From NCBI GenBank assembly GCA_963791145.1, contig CAWBRT010000002.1, positions 303,500 to 367,499 of the forward strand: DNA of 64,000 bases. Direction: 5' to 3'. This DNA comes from CAWBRT01 sp963791145 (GTDB taxonomy: Bacteria; Acidobacteriota; Terriglobia; Terriglobales; Acidobacteriaceae). Position 1 is the stretch's first letter. Each line of letters begins with the position of its first letter. The notes under the pieces were generated by a model. It was not told the DNA's origin. It searched no databases and saw nothing but the letters and a program-made list of their open reading frames with translations. A program made the translations under genes and the position numbers. Positions 56,144 to 64,000 of the stretch are shown one piece after another.

Positions 56144-56500
56144 TCAGACGTAGCCCTGAACATCCAGCGTTATCTCGGCTCCTTGCCCCACGCAAAGCGA
56201 CACTTTCCCGCCCCTCCGGTGTCCCATATTTAGCGTGCCACGGAGCGCCTCCGCGTAGTCAGCTGCCCCATTGAATGCAGCGTCGGACTCGTCCAACAAG
56301 AGAGTTGGGTGGTCCTGATCGATTTTGCGCACTAACGCTGCCGTGGTCGTACGCCCCGTGTACCAGGGCGTGTGGACTAGCAGACTCAGAACTTCCAAGG
56401 TCTGAGTTTTCCCGCATCCCTTTTCGACACTGGTGATGGTTAGGTAAGGAGTGTGCTCCGCTGCCCGCATGCAGTGTGTGTGCAGGACCCAATGGGATCC
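56144..56500 (-). pseudogene. DUF3631-type mobile-element ATPase fragment
   Basis: About 110 residues read HTHCMRAAEHTPYLTITS, a Walker A VEKGCGKTQTLE, and Walker B PTLLLDESDAAFNG, then YAEALRGTLNMGHRRGGKVS, as in DUF3631 proteins found next to plasmid or phage primase-helicases. Both ends are missing: the text upstream is out of frame and a stop at 56144 cuts the expected continuation. It is evidence that a phage- or plasmid-like element once occupied this end of the island. Confidence 0.75.
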
Positions 56501-56705
56501 TGGTTGGTGGTGATTGCAACGCTCGGAACGCAGTTCGCTTGCGCCATGATGGTGGTGCCGCAGCCGAGGGCATCGCTGCCCAGATGGGCTGCGTACTTCC
56601 TTGTCTTTGGTGAAGAGTGAATGCGCCTGGCACAGACGGCTGATTAAGAGACAGGACCGACCTGGAGCTCCTTGCGGGAGCCCGTTCAAGCTGCACGGCT
56701 TCGCC

Positions 56706-56896
56706 TAGAGCGGCAAAGCGGGGTTTAGCCCCTCTCCCCAACGCTACTCCGTGGGAAGCGGAGGGCTCGTCGGGGTCGCGACCCGCGCGTTGGACGCGCA
56801 GATAAATGCGCTCACCAAATTGGATGAAGCAGATCGCCGACGGATGCGGCGATCGGCTGCGATTTTGACAAAGATGTGGGGCAAGATGTGGGTCTA
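56706..56896 (+). pseudogene. Possible 3' end of a recombinase or other mobile gene
   Basis: A frame without a normal start reads SVGSGGLVGVATRALDAQ, then KLDEADRRRMRRSAAIL, and ends at TAG 56896. The helical, basic C terminus next to a DUF3631 fragment, an IS and a tRNA would fit the tail of an integrase, but I cannot identify it with confidence. Confidence 0.25.
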
Positions 56897-56957
56897 GGCG
56901 GGTAGCGCTTCGGAGGGCAAAATCGCCGTCTGCAAGCTGCTGATAGGAAGTGAGCGA

Positions 56958-58236
56958 CCCGACACATAGGTAACAGATCGTACCGGACACATAGGTTACA
57001 CTTACCCTCCTTTTCGAGGAGGGTGAGATGCCTTGGAAGGAGTGTTCGGTAATGGATGAAAGACTTCAGTTTGTGGCCCGCCGACTTGCTGGCGAGCCCA
57101 TGGCCGATCTTTGCCGTGAGTTCGGCATTTCCCGCAAGACCGGCTATAAGATCTTCGACCGCTACCAACAGTGCGGCGTCGAAGGCCTCACCGATCGCAG
57201 TCGGCGTCCTTATCGCTATGCCAACCAACTCCCCTTTCAGGTGGAGAACTACATCCTCAACCTCAAGCGCGAGCACAGCAGTTGGGGCGCTCGCAAGATC
57301 CGAGAGCGTCTACTTCGTCGCTTCTCCGGTATCCCCATCCCCGCCAAGAGCACCATCCATGCCGTGCTCGATCGCTACGGCCTGGTCGAGCGCCGCGGCC
57401 GCACGCGGCGCCGTGCTCAAGGCACCGAGTTGTCCGCAGGTCAGCGGCCCAACCAGCTCTGGTGCACCGATTACAAAGGCGAATTCCTGCTCGGCAACCG
57501 TCGGTACTGCTATCCGCTCACCGTCACCGACCATGCCAGCCGATACCTTTTGTGCTGTGAAGCCCTTTCCTCGACTCGCGAAGACCTCGCTTTTACTGTC
57601 TTCCAAAGGCTTTTTCAGGAGCGTGGACTACCCGCCAACATCCGCAGTGACAACGGCGTCCCCTTCGCTTCCGCACACGCCTTGTTTAACTTGAGCAAGC
57701 TCGCCGTCTGGTGGCTCCGCTTGGGCATCGGCATCGAACGTATCCGCCCTGGTCATCCGCAACAGAACGGCCGTCACGAACGCATGCATCTCACCCTGAA
57801 GAAAGAAGCCACCAAGCCCGCTGCACCTAACTTCCTGCAACAGCAGGCCAGGTTCGATCACTTCGTTGAGGTTTTTAATCAGCAGCGTCCCCATGAAGCC
57901 CTCGACATGAAGTGCCCGGCCGAGGTCTATCAACCTTCTCCTCGTCCTTATCAGGGACTGCCCAACCTCGACTATCCCTTCCACGACAAGGTCATCGTGG
58001 TCACCAACTGCGGCCGCATCTGTCTGGGAAACAAAAAGATCAACTTCAGTACCGTCTTTGCCGGCCAGGCGGTCGGCATCAAAGAAGTCCACGACGATAT
58101 CTGGCTGGTCAGCTTTATGGATTATGATCTGGGGTACTTCGATCTCGAAACGCGGGTGCTCGAGCCTCTCGAAAACCCGTTCGGCCCAAAACTGTTACCT
58201 ATGTAGCCGGTACATTCTGTTACCTATGTCTCCGGG
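56958..58236 (+). mobile_element. IS481-type insertion sequence
   Basis: Imperfect terminal inverted repeats of about 43 bp bound the element. Each end contains ACATAGGTAAC-like units twice, separated by a GTACCGG block (left 56962-57000, right 58195-58236). The exact outer base is uncertain by a few positions. It ends about 18 bp before the CCA end of the tRNA gene. No clear target duplication was found. Confidence 0.82.
57028..58206 (+). CDS. IS481-family transposase
   Basis: The 392-residue protein starts at ATG 57028 with GGAGGG before it. A helix-turn-helix (about 10-60; DLCREFGISRKTGYKIFDRY) is followed by an rve integrase core with D in QLWCTDYKGEF, D in NIRSDNGVPFAS and E in QNGRHERMHLTL, the DDE triad. 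A C-terminal extension follows, with PAEVYQPS. The length is normal and there are no stops, so it may be active. Confidence 0.94.
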   Translation: MPWKECSVMDERLQFVARRLAGEPMADLCREFGISRKTGYKIFDRYQQCGVEGLTDRSRRPYRYANQLPFQVENYILNLKREHSSWGARKIRERLLRRFSGIPIPAKSTIHAVLDRYGLVERRGRTRRRAQGTELSAGQRPNQLWCTDYKGEFLLGNRRYCYPLTVTDHASRYLLCCEALSSTREDLAFTVFQRLFQERGLPANIRSDNGVPFASAHALFNLSKLAVWWLRLGIGIERIRPGHPQQNGRHERMHLTLKKEATKPAAPNFLQQQARFDHFVEVFNQQRPHEALDMKCPAEVYQPSPRPYQGLPNLDYPFHDKVIVVTNCGRICLGNKKINFSTVFAGQAVGIKEVHDDIWLVSFMDYDLGYFDLETRVLEPLENPFGPKLLPM

Positions 58237-58253
58237 TTGGACCAAGGGTGTAA

Positions 58254-58330
58254 TGGCGCGCCCTGAGAGATTCGAACTCCCGACCTACTGATTCGTAGTC
58301 AGTCGCTCTATCCAGCTGAGCTAAGGGCGC
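58254..58330 (-). tRNA. tRNA-Arg (anticodon ACG)
   Basis: Read on the minus strand it folds into a standard cloverleaf. The acceptor stem is GCGCCCT/AGGGCGC, the D-loop is AGCTGGATAGAGC, the anticodon stem ACTGA/TCAGT carries loop CTACGAA (ACG, read as ICG), and the T-arm is GTTCGAATC. CCA is encoded at 58254-58256. The 3' end faces the island, the usual attachment point for tRNA-targeted elements. Confidence 0.95.
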
Positions 58331-58454
58331 GCACGCCTCATTTTACAACATTCGAGCAGCCTCGGCCCAATTTCCCTCGCCGCCGTAGGCGTGCTGGGGA
58401 CGCCGTTGCCGAGGGCGACTGGGCCTACATTGCGCCTAGCTTTACGCTGCGCCG

Positions 58455-59879
<1,425 letters not shown>

Positions 59880-60001
59880 AAATCAACTCCAGTCAACTGA
59901 TCCCAAGCAAGAGCGGTGTTCAGCGCTTCCTGGGGCTTGCAAAGAAAAATCCCGGCGAGCGCCGCGGCTGCGAAGCCAATGGCGCGCTGGCCGGCGCGTG
60001 C

Positions 60002-60599
60002 TTACAACTCCTCAATGGAATCCGGTCGTTGGTAAAGATGCAGGTGCGGGCGGCGATCTGCATGGCCTCCTCGCAGATCTCGCGGGCGCGTCAACTGCGT
60101 GTGTTTCATCAGCGCCTCCGCGGCCGAGGTGGCAAATGGCCCGCCGCTGCCGATGGCCGCGATGCCGTCATCCGGCTCGATCACGTCACCCTGGCCGCTG
60201 AGCAGATAGGTCTGCTCCTGGTCGGCAACCAGCAGCAGCGCCTGCAGCTGCCGCAGCATCTTGTCGGTGCGCCAGTCCTTGGCGAGCTCGACCGCCGCCC
60301 GGCCCAGGTTGCCGTGATACTGCTCCAGCTTGGATTCGAAGCGCGAGAACAGCGAGAAGGCGTCGGCGGTGGAACCGGCAAATCCGGCCAGAATCTTGTC
60401 CTGATACAAGCCGCCGGATCTTGCGCGCGCTATGCTTGATGACGTTCTCTCCCAAGGTGACCTGGCCGTCGCCGGCCATGACCACCTTGCCGAAGCGGCG
60501 AACGCAAAGAACCGTAGTCGAACGAATCCGGGGCCCCAGCAAGCCTCGGTTTGGCTTGCTGGGGTGAGAATCCGTCCGGAGGAGAGAACGCCCCGGCAT
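60002..60599 (-). pseudogene. hslV: HslV peptidase subunit, frameshifted
   Basis: From ATG 60599 the frame reads into RSTTVLCVRRFGKVVMAGDG, where the first Thr is the expected catalytic N-terminal nucleophile. It then reads VTLGENVIKHSARKIRRL. An extra T near 60410 shifts the frame to YQDKILAGFAGSTADAFSLF and on through GSGGPFATSAAEAL. Another insertion near 60089 restores AREICEEAMQIA, and a further slip near the end gives IEEL before the stop at 60002. HslV forms the proteolytic double ring capped by HslU. The propeptide region is unusual because a palindromic repeat lies inside it. Confidence 0.82.
60534..60564. repeat. REP-like palindrome R1
   Basis: CCCCAGCAAGCC (60534-60545) and GGCTTGCTGGGG (60553-60564) form a perfect 12-bp stem with a 7-nt loop. 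It lies inside the predicted hslV 5' coding end. Related palindromes are at 62453-62482 and (half) 63269-63299. Confidence 0.75.
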
Positions 60600-60827
60600 A
60601 CACCCGCCAGGGCCGTAGATTCTGAGTTTGCTCTTGCCATCGGTCCACTTTGAATTATAGCAGCCGCGGAGGCGCTTCCGGGCGCTCCGTCCGGCCCTGC
60701 GGAGTCGATACCGGCGAAATTGTCGGCGGTTTGACGCGCTTTACGCGCCCAGGCACCCCGGCAAGCCCGATTTCAGTCCCGCCTAGCGGGATAGGGACCC
60801 CGCAGCCGAGGTCGGCTGGGCCTGCGT

Positions 60828-61238
60828 TTACAGCTTTGCCTGTGCGATCTCCTCGATCAGCACGTCGATCTTCCTCTCCAGCACGTTGCGGATGGAGAGA
60901 ATGCGCAGCAGCCGCCCGTTTTCGTCGACGATCGGCATGTGGCGCAGGTGGTTGTCGAGCATGGTCGTGAGCGCCTCGGTGTAAGAGATGTTTTCCAGCG
61001 CCATGATCACCGGGGTGCTCATGAACTCGCGTACCGGGGTCGCCCAGGGATCACGGCCGCTGAGGGCCACTTTGCTCATCACGTCGCGTTCGGTGAAGAT
61101 GCCGGCCACTACGCCGTGCTCATCCACGACAACCGCGGCGCCGACACGATGGTTCACCATCTCCTCGATGGTCTGTGCCACGGTGGCATTGATGTCGACC
61201 GAGGCCGGTTCGTCACTGCATATAGAGAGAATGCTCAT
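60828..61238 (-). CDS. CBS-domain pair protein
   Basis: The 136-residue product is two CBS motifs in tandem (about 8-62 and 70-130), with VNHRVGAAVVVDEHGVVAGIFTERD and HLRHMPIVDENGRLLRILSIR, the usual hydrophobic-GD/NG pattern. Such stand-alone pairs bind adenine nucleotides and regulate partner proteins. It starts 230 bp from hslV on the same strand and may be an independent unit. No frameshift is present here, in contrast to hslUV. Confidence 0.9.
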   Translation of the reverse strand: MSILSICSDEPASVDINATVAQTIEEMVNHRVGAAVVVDEHGVVAGIFTERDVMSKVALSGRDPWATPVREFMSTPVIMALENISYTEALTTMLDNHLRHMPIVDENGRLLRILSIRNVLERKIDVLIEEIAQAKL

Positions 61239-61263
61239 AAATATCCGTTACTATACCCGTTAC

Positions 61264-61374
61264 AGCGGTTCCAGGGATGATGTATCCCGAAGCCGGTGCT
61301 GATCGGCCGTTGCGACCATCAGGGAGCAACGGCACGCCGCGAGATCGACAGGATACGGTTTCCCTGGAACCGCT
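61264..61374. repeat. MITE-like element with 14-bp inverted ends
   Basis: AGCGGTTCCAGGGA (61264-61277) and its exact complement (61361-61374) bound 111 bp of non-coding DNA. The similarity continues inward (GTATCC on both sides), giving imperfect inverted repeats of about 26 bp. It has no open frame. This fits a miniature inverted-repeat element or a large hairpin. Confidence 0.55.
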
Positions 61375-61796
61375 CTAGACCCACTATATCGGTTTGACCC
61401 ACATTCCTGTTAGACCAACATTTTACGGTTTCGTTCGCGTTTTTTGGCAATTTCCAGCCAAAATCCCGGCAAAAGTCATCACGCGTTCGCCAGGGTCCCG
61501 TCGCCAATCCAGGCAGCCAGCCTGCGCCGATTTTTTGCCAAGCGCTAAAGTCGCTCCAGGGGCGGTTCTCGGGAAGGCCTGCGGGGATCAGATGCACTCC
61601 CGCTATTTGCCGATGTAGCCGCCGGGGCTGCAACCTTCAGCCCTGCCGCTTTGTCCAATGGTAAGGCCCTACGCACGGCGGGCAGGGAAGCGCCCTATTG
61701 CTTTCCCGCGCCGATCGCGATAGCTAGAGGCAAGTCGCGGGCGGAAGGGCGGGGATTGCCCGGCGGGACTGCGGTGCGGGGGCGACAACGGGCTCT
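61375..61796. other. Spacer without a gene
   Basis: About 420 bp hold no convincing frame on either strand. A minus-strand frame at 61319-61633 crosses the MITE-like repeat and is judged chance. Confidence 0.3.
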
Positions 61797-62354
61797 ATGA
61801 GCGAGATTTCAGGTTCGCATCCTTTACGGCGGCTTTTTGAGGAACTGGTCAGCAATCACTTCGAGCAGGAAATCGGGCTGCGCGACCGGGAGATGCAGGC
61901 CTACGTGGCCAATCTGCTGACGGAATTCTGCAGCGTCGAGCAGCTTTACAAAATTCGCGACGCCGCCGGCAGGCCTCTGCACGACGTCGGCAGGATGCTG
62001 CTCGAATCCGACCCGGTCCTCGGCGAGGCTTCCGGTTTTGACCGCGAGCGCCAGGTCCGCAAGCACATCGGCGATTACACCTTATTCTTCGCCGGCATGT
62101 TTCCGGAGAGCATCAACCGCTACCGGCTGCGGCGTCACCGCCTGGAAAGCTTTGTCGATCTGATGAAGGCCGGCAAGGAGAGCTACTACATCGTCTCCAA
62201 GTTCGAGCACTTCGAGTATGCCCGGGTGGCTCCGCTGTTTGCCCGGCTCTCGCGCGAGTTCGAGGAGTGTGTCTTCGGGCTTAACCTTGTGAAGAATGAG
62301 CTGCGCGCCCGGCAACACGCCGTGCTGGGTCGCGCCGAAGAATTACTGATGTAG
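61797..62354 (+). CDS. Conserved hypothetical protein
   Basis: The 185-residue product is largely helical and charged, without signal peptide or membrane span. Segments such as SNHFEQEIGLRDREMQAYVA, YKIRDAAGRPLHDVGRML and HIGDYTLFFAGMFPES look like a conserved cytosolic domain, and I recall similar unnamed proteins in Acidobacteriota. The start at ATG 61797 is the only one with a full-length N terminus. Both neighbours are core housekeeping genes, so it is probably core as well. Confidence 0.7.
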   Translation: MSEISGSHPLRRLFEELVSNHFEQEIGLRDREMQAYVANLLTEFCSVEQLYKIRDAAGRPLHDVGRMLLESDPVLGEASGFDRERQVRKHIGDYTLFFAGMFPESINRYRLRRHRLESFVDLMKAGKESYYIVSKFEHFEYARVAPLFARLSREFEECVFGLNLVKNELRARQHAVLGRAEELLM

Positions 62355-62452
62355 GCTGCTCCTGCACGCAGCCCAGCACAACTACGGTGCCGGCCAGGAA
62401 CCCCGGCCAGGTTCTACGGCCTGAATGCCCTTGCGGGCCAAGATTTCGGGGT

Positions 62453-62482
62453 CCCCGGCAAACGCATTCGCGTTTGCTGGGG
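62453..62482. repeat. REP-like palindrome R2
   Basis: CCCCGGCAAACGC (62453-62465) pairs with GCGTTTGCTGGGG (62470-62482), with one G:T pair and a 4-nt loop. The right arm is identical to the half copy at 63287-63299 and related to R1 at 60534. Confidence 0.7.
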
Positions 62483-62566
62483 TGGAAGATTCTGCTGCCC
62501 AAGTTTTATCCTTAAATTTGGCGTCAACCCCGGCCGCGGCGAGGCATCCAACCAGTAAGAATCCTC

Positions 62567-62734
62567 ATGACAATCGGCTGGAACATCAAGAAATTCAGCT
62601 TTCTGGAGCTGGCCGGAGTGACCGCCTATCGGATGGCGTATCAGCTTTCCCGGTTGAGGCTAGTTCGGTTGATGCGGAAGCTTGGCCTCATCCGCGCTAC
62701 AGACACTTCCGCGGGCGTAGAAGCTGAGCGCTGA
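62567..62734 (+). CDS. Small basic protein overlapping the end of rsmD
   Basis: From ATG 62567 a 55-codon frame reads FSFLELAGVTAYRMAYQLSRLRLVRLMRKLGLI, an amphipathic, arginine-rich helix typical of real proteins. It overlaps the 3' end of rsmD on the opposite strand by 75 bp. The ribosome site is weak (AAGAA). It could be a genuine small protein or a lucky frame in GC-rich DNA. Confidence 0.4.
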   Translation: MTIGWNIKKFSFLELAGVTAYRMAYQLSRLRLVRLMRKLGLIRATDTSAGVEAER

Positions 62735-63256
62735 CTCCCCCTGCCGGAGCAGCCGGTAGCGCTCGAGAGCATCCATTCCGTTTCCCGGATCGAAATGCTT
62801 GTCGTGCTCGGCGATGACGATGGCGCCCTCCGCCAGCAGATCGGAGTCGGCCAGAAGGCGCAGCGCCTCCTCGTACGCGCCCTGCATTTGATAAGGGGGA
62901 TCGAGAAAGCAGTAATGGCAGCGCAGCTTGCGGGCATTAAGCTGGCGCAGCGCCTTCGACGCCGGCAACTGCAGGATCTCGAATCCCTCGGCGATTCCGA
63001 GAGCCGCGAGATTGTCGCGAATGAGCCGCACCGCTTTCTGGTTGGATTCGACGAAGTAAACCTGGACCGCGCCGCGGCTCAGGGCTTCGATGCCGATCGA
63101 GCCGGTGCCGGCGAACAGATCGATAAACACCGCGCCTTGCAATTCGCCGAGCACGTTGAACAGTGTCTCTTTCAGGCGATCGTAAGTGGGGCGAGTGGCA
63201 AGCCCAGGCAGCGCCTTCAGGGTCCGGCTGCGGAATTTCCCGGCGATGACTCTCAT
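62660..63256 (-). CDS. rsmD: 16S rRNA guanine-966 N2-methyltransferase RsmD
   Basis: The 198-residue product begins MRVIAGKFRSRTL and contains RPTYDRLKETLFNVL, the S-adenosylmethionine loop DLFAGTGSIGIEALSRGA and the catalytic CFLDPPYQ (DPPY), as in RsmD. It methylates G966 of 16S rRNA during 30S assembly. The length is normal apart from about 18 extra C-terminal residues, the part that overlaps the small plus-strand gene. No frameshift is seen. Confidence 0.94.
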   Translation of the reverse strand: MRVIAGKFRSRTLKALPGLATRPTYDRLKETLFNVLGELQGAVFIDLFAGTGSIGIEALSRGAVQVYFVESNQKAVRLIRDNLAALGIAEGFEILQLPASKALRQLNARKLRCHYCFLDPPYQMQGAYEEALRLLADSDLLAEGAIVIAEHDKHFDPGNGMDALERYRLLRQGESALSFYARGSVCSADEAKLPHQPN

Positions 63257-63268
63257 CGAGAGAATGGT

Positions 63269-63299
63269 CCCAACGCAGTCTCTTTCGCGTTTGCTGGGG
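63269..63299. repeat. Partial REP-like palindrome R3
   Basis: GCGTTTGCTGGGG (63287-63299) is identical to the right arm of R2; the left arm is reduced to CCCAACGC (63269-63276). It lies just upstream of rsmD. Confidence 0.5.
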
Positions 63300-63458
63300 T
63301 GCGTACCTACTCCGCACTATATAACCCCGCGGCAGAGGAAGGGAAACGCAGTTGCATTCACCCACATCGGGGTGAATGCCGAAGCTGAGACTTTGCCCGG
63401 TGAAAGCTGTAAACTTTGAATTGCGGAGGTCGCAGCTTAAAACCTCAGGCAGGCAATC

Positions 63459-64000
63459 ATGAAGAGCTGGTCTATTCCGGTCGGAAGGATCTTCGGCGTC
63501 GACTTGCGTGTCCACGTCACCTTCGTGTTGCTGCTGCTGTTTGTCTGGTTCACCGACACGGTCAGCGGTGGAACGCGGGGCGCAGTGCGTGGTCTGCTGC
63601 TGGTGGCGATTGTTTTTGCCAGCGTCGTCCTGCATGAGCTGGGACATGCGATCCTGGCGATTCGCTACGGCTTGCGGGTGCGCTCGATTGTGCTGCTGCC
63701 CATCGGCGGTATCACTCTGATGGAAGACCCCGCGGAGGCGAGCAGCGATCCGGCACGTGAGCTGCGTCTGGCCGCCGTCGGTCCCATGGTCAACCTGGTG
63801 CTGGGAGTGGTCGCCAGCCTGGTGATCCTGACGCTGTACCCGCAGGCGCGCCTGTTCGACCAGCCCTTGATCGTCAGCGCCAATCTGCCGCGCAGCTTCG
63901 CCTGGGCAAACCTGTTTCTGGGGGCCTTCAACCTGCTGCCCGCCTATCCTCTCGATGGCGGGCGCGCCCTGCGGGCCTGGTTCGCCGAGCGGCTGGATCA
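63459..64000 (+). CDS. Site-2 protease family (M50) metalloprotease, cut by window edge
   Basis: The frame is open from ATG 63459 to the last base (180 codons seen). It starts with SIPVGRIFGVDLRVHVTFVL and has the zinc motif HELGH in a membrane helix (VFASVVLHELGHAILAIRYG), the stretch LLPIGGI, and further on NLLPAYPLDGGRALRAWF, whose Asp is the third zinc ligand. This is the SpoIVFB/Rip-like group, many of which carry C-terminal CBS domains that would lie outside the window. It cleaves membrane-embedded substrates. Confidence 0.92.
   Translation, partial: MKSWSIPVGRIFGVDLRVHVTFVLLLLFVWFTDTVSGGTRGAVRGLLLVAIVFASVVLHELGHAILAIRYGLRVRSIVLLPIGGITLMEDPAEASSDPARELRLAAVGPMVNLVLGVVASLVILTLYPQARLFDQPLIVSANLPRSFAWANLFLGAFNLLPAYPLDGGRALRAWFAERLD

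Overview
The window looks like a chromosomal segment of an Acidobacteriota bacterium, probably Terriglobia-like. This is judged from remembered protein families (DUF2950/DUF3300 pair, DUF2254, HslVU-CBS-RsmD-M50 block) and from unusually many PAS histidine kinases; no search was run. It falls into two parts. From about 58.25 kb to the right end is GC-rich core genome: tRNA-Arg(ACG), hslU, hslV, a CBS-domain protein, a conserved hypothetical protein, rsmD and a site-2 protease cut by the window edge, with small palindromic repeats between them. Everything to the left looks like an accessory stress and envelope island. It is loosely packed and rich in IS elements, gene remnants and regulators. 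It ends exactly at the CCA end of the tRNA gene, next to an IS481-type element and remnants of a DUF3631 mobile-element gene and perhaps a recombinase.

Island layout: an IS5-type remnant (0.1-0.63 kb); a lone receiver; an operon read leftward from 6.9 kb (Orn/Lys/Arg-type decarboxylase, AspT-like exchanger, outer-membrane channel); a histidine kinase (7.5-9.7 kb) cut off from its likely promoter by an intact IS5-type element (9.75-11.05 kb); OmpA and MscS genes; a PDZ remnant; a second OmpA-like gene; a LuxR-type regulator and DUF2254; a GH63-like glucosidase with a broken alpha-amylase; DUF3300/DUF2950; a complete RND efflux operon; a PAS kinase, a Crp/Fnr regulator and a receiver (32-36 kb); small membrane proteins; a beta-barrel protein; an aspartate:alanine exchanger plus aspartate 4-decarboxylase pair, both frameshifted; a PAS kinase-receiver pair; a REC-MEDS regulator; LolA-like and other secreted proteins; a third OmpA protein; ATP-type PEP carboxykinase; and polyphosphate kinase 2.

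The main discovery is a recurrent 20-bp dyad, consensus CACTRGCA-N4-TGCYAGTG, found upstream of about ten island genes or operons. In most copies a TAnnnT hexamer lies with its centre 33-35 bp from the dyad centre. That is the geometry of a class II activator site of the Crp/Fnr type, and a Crp/Fnr regulator is encoded in the island. I infer a regulon joining amino-acid decarboxylation and exchange, envelope proteins, glycan breakdown and sensor kinases.

Two GC-rich stretches (38.96-42.41 kb and 58.45-60.60 kb) carry many insertion-type frameshifts, while more than thirty other genes have none. This may be a sequence-quality problem or real decay. A 66-bp inverted segment breaks the amylase gene.
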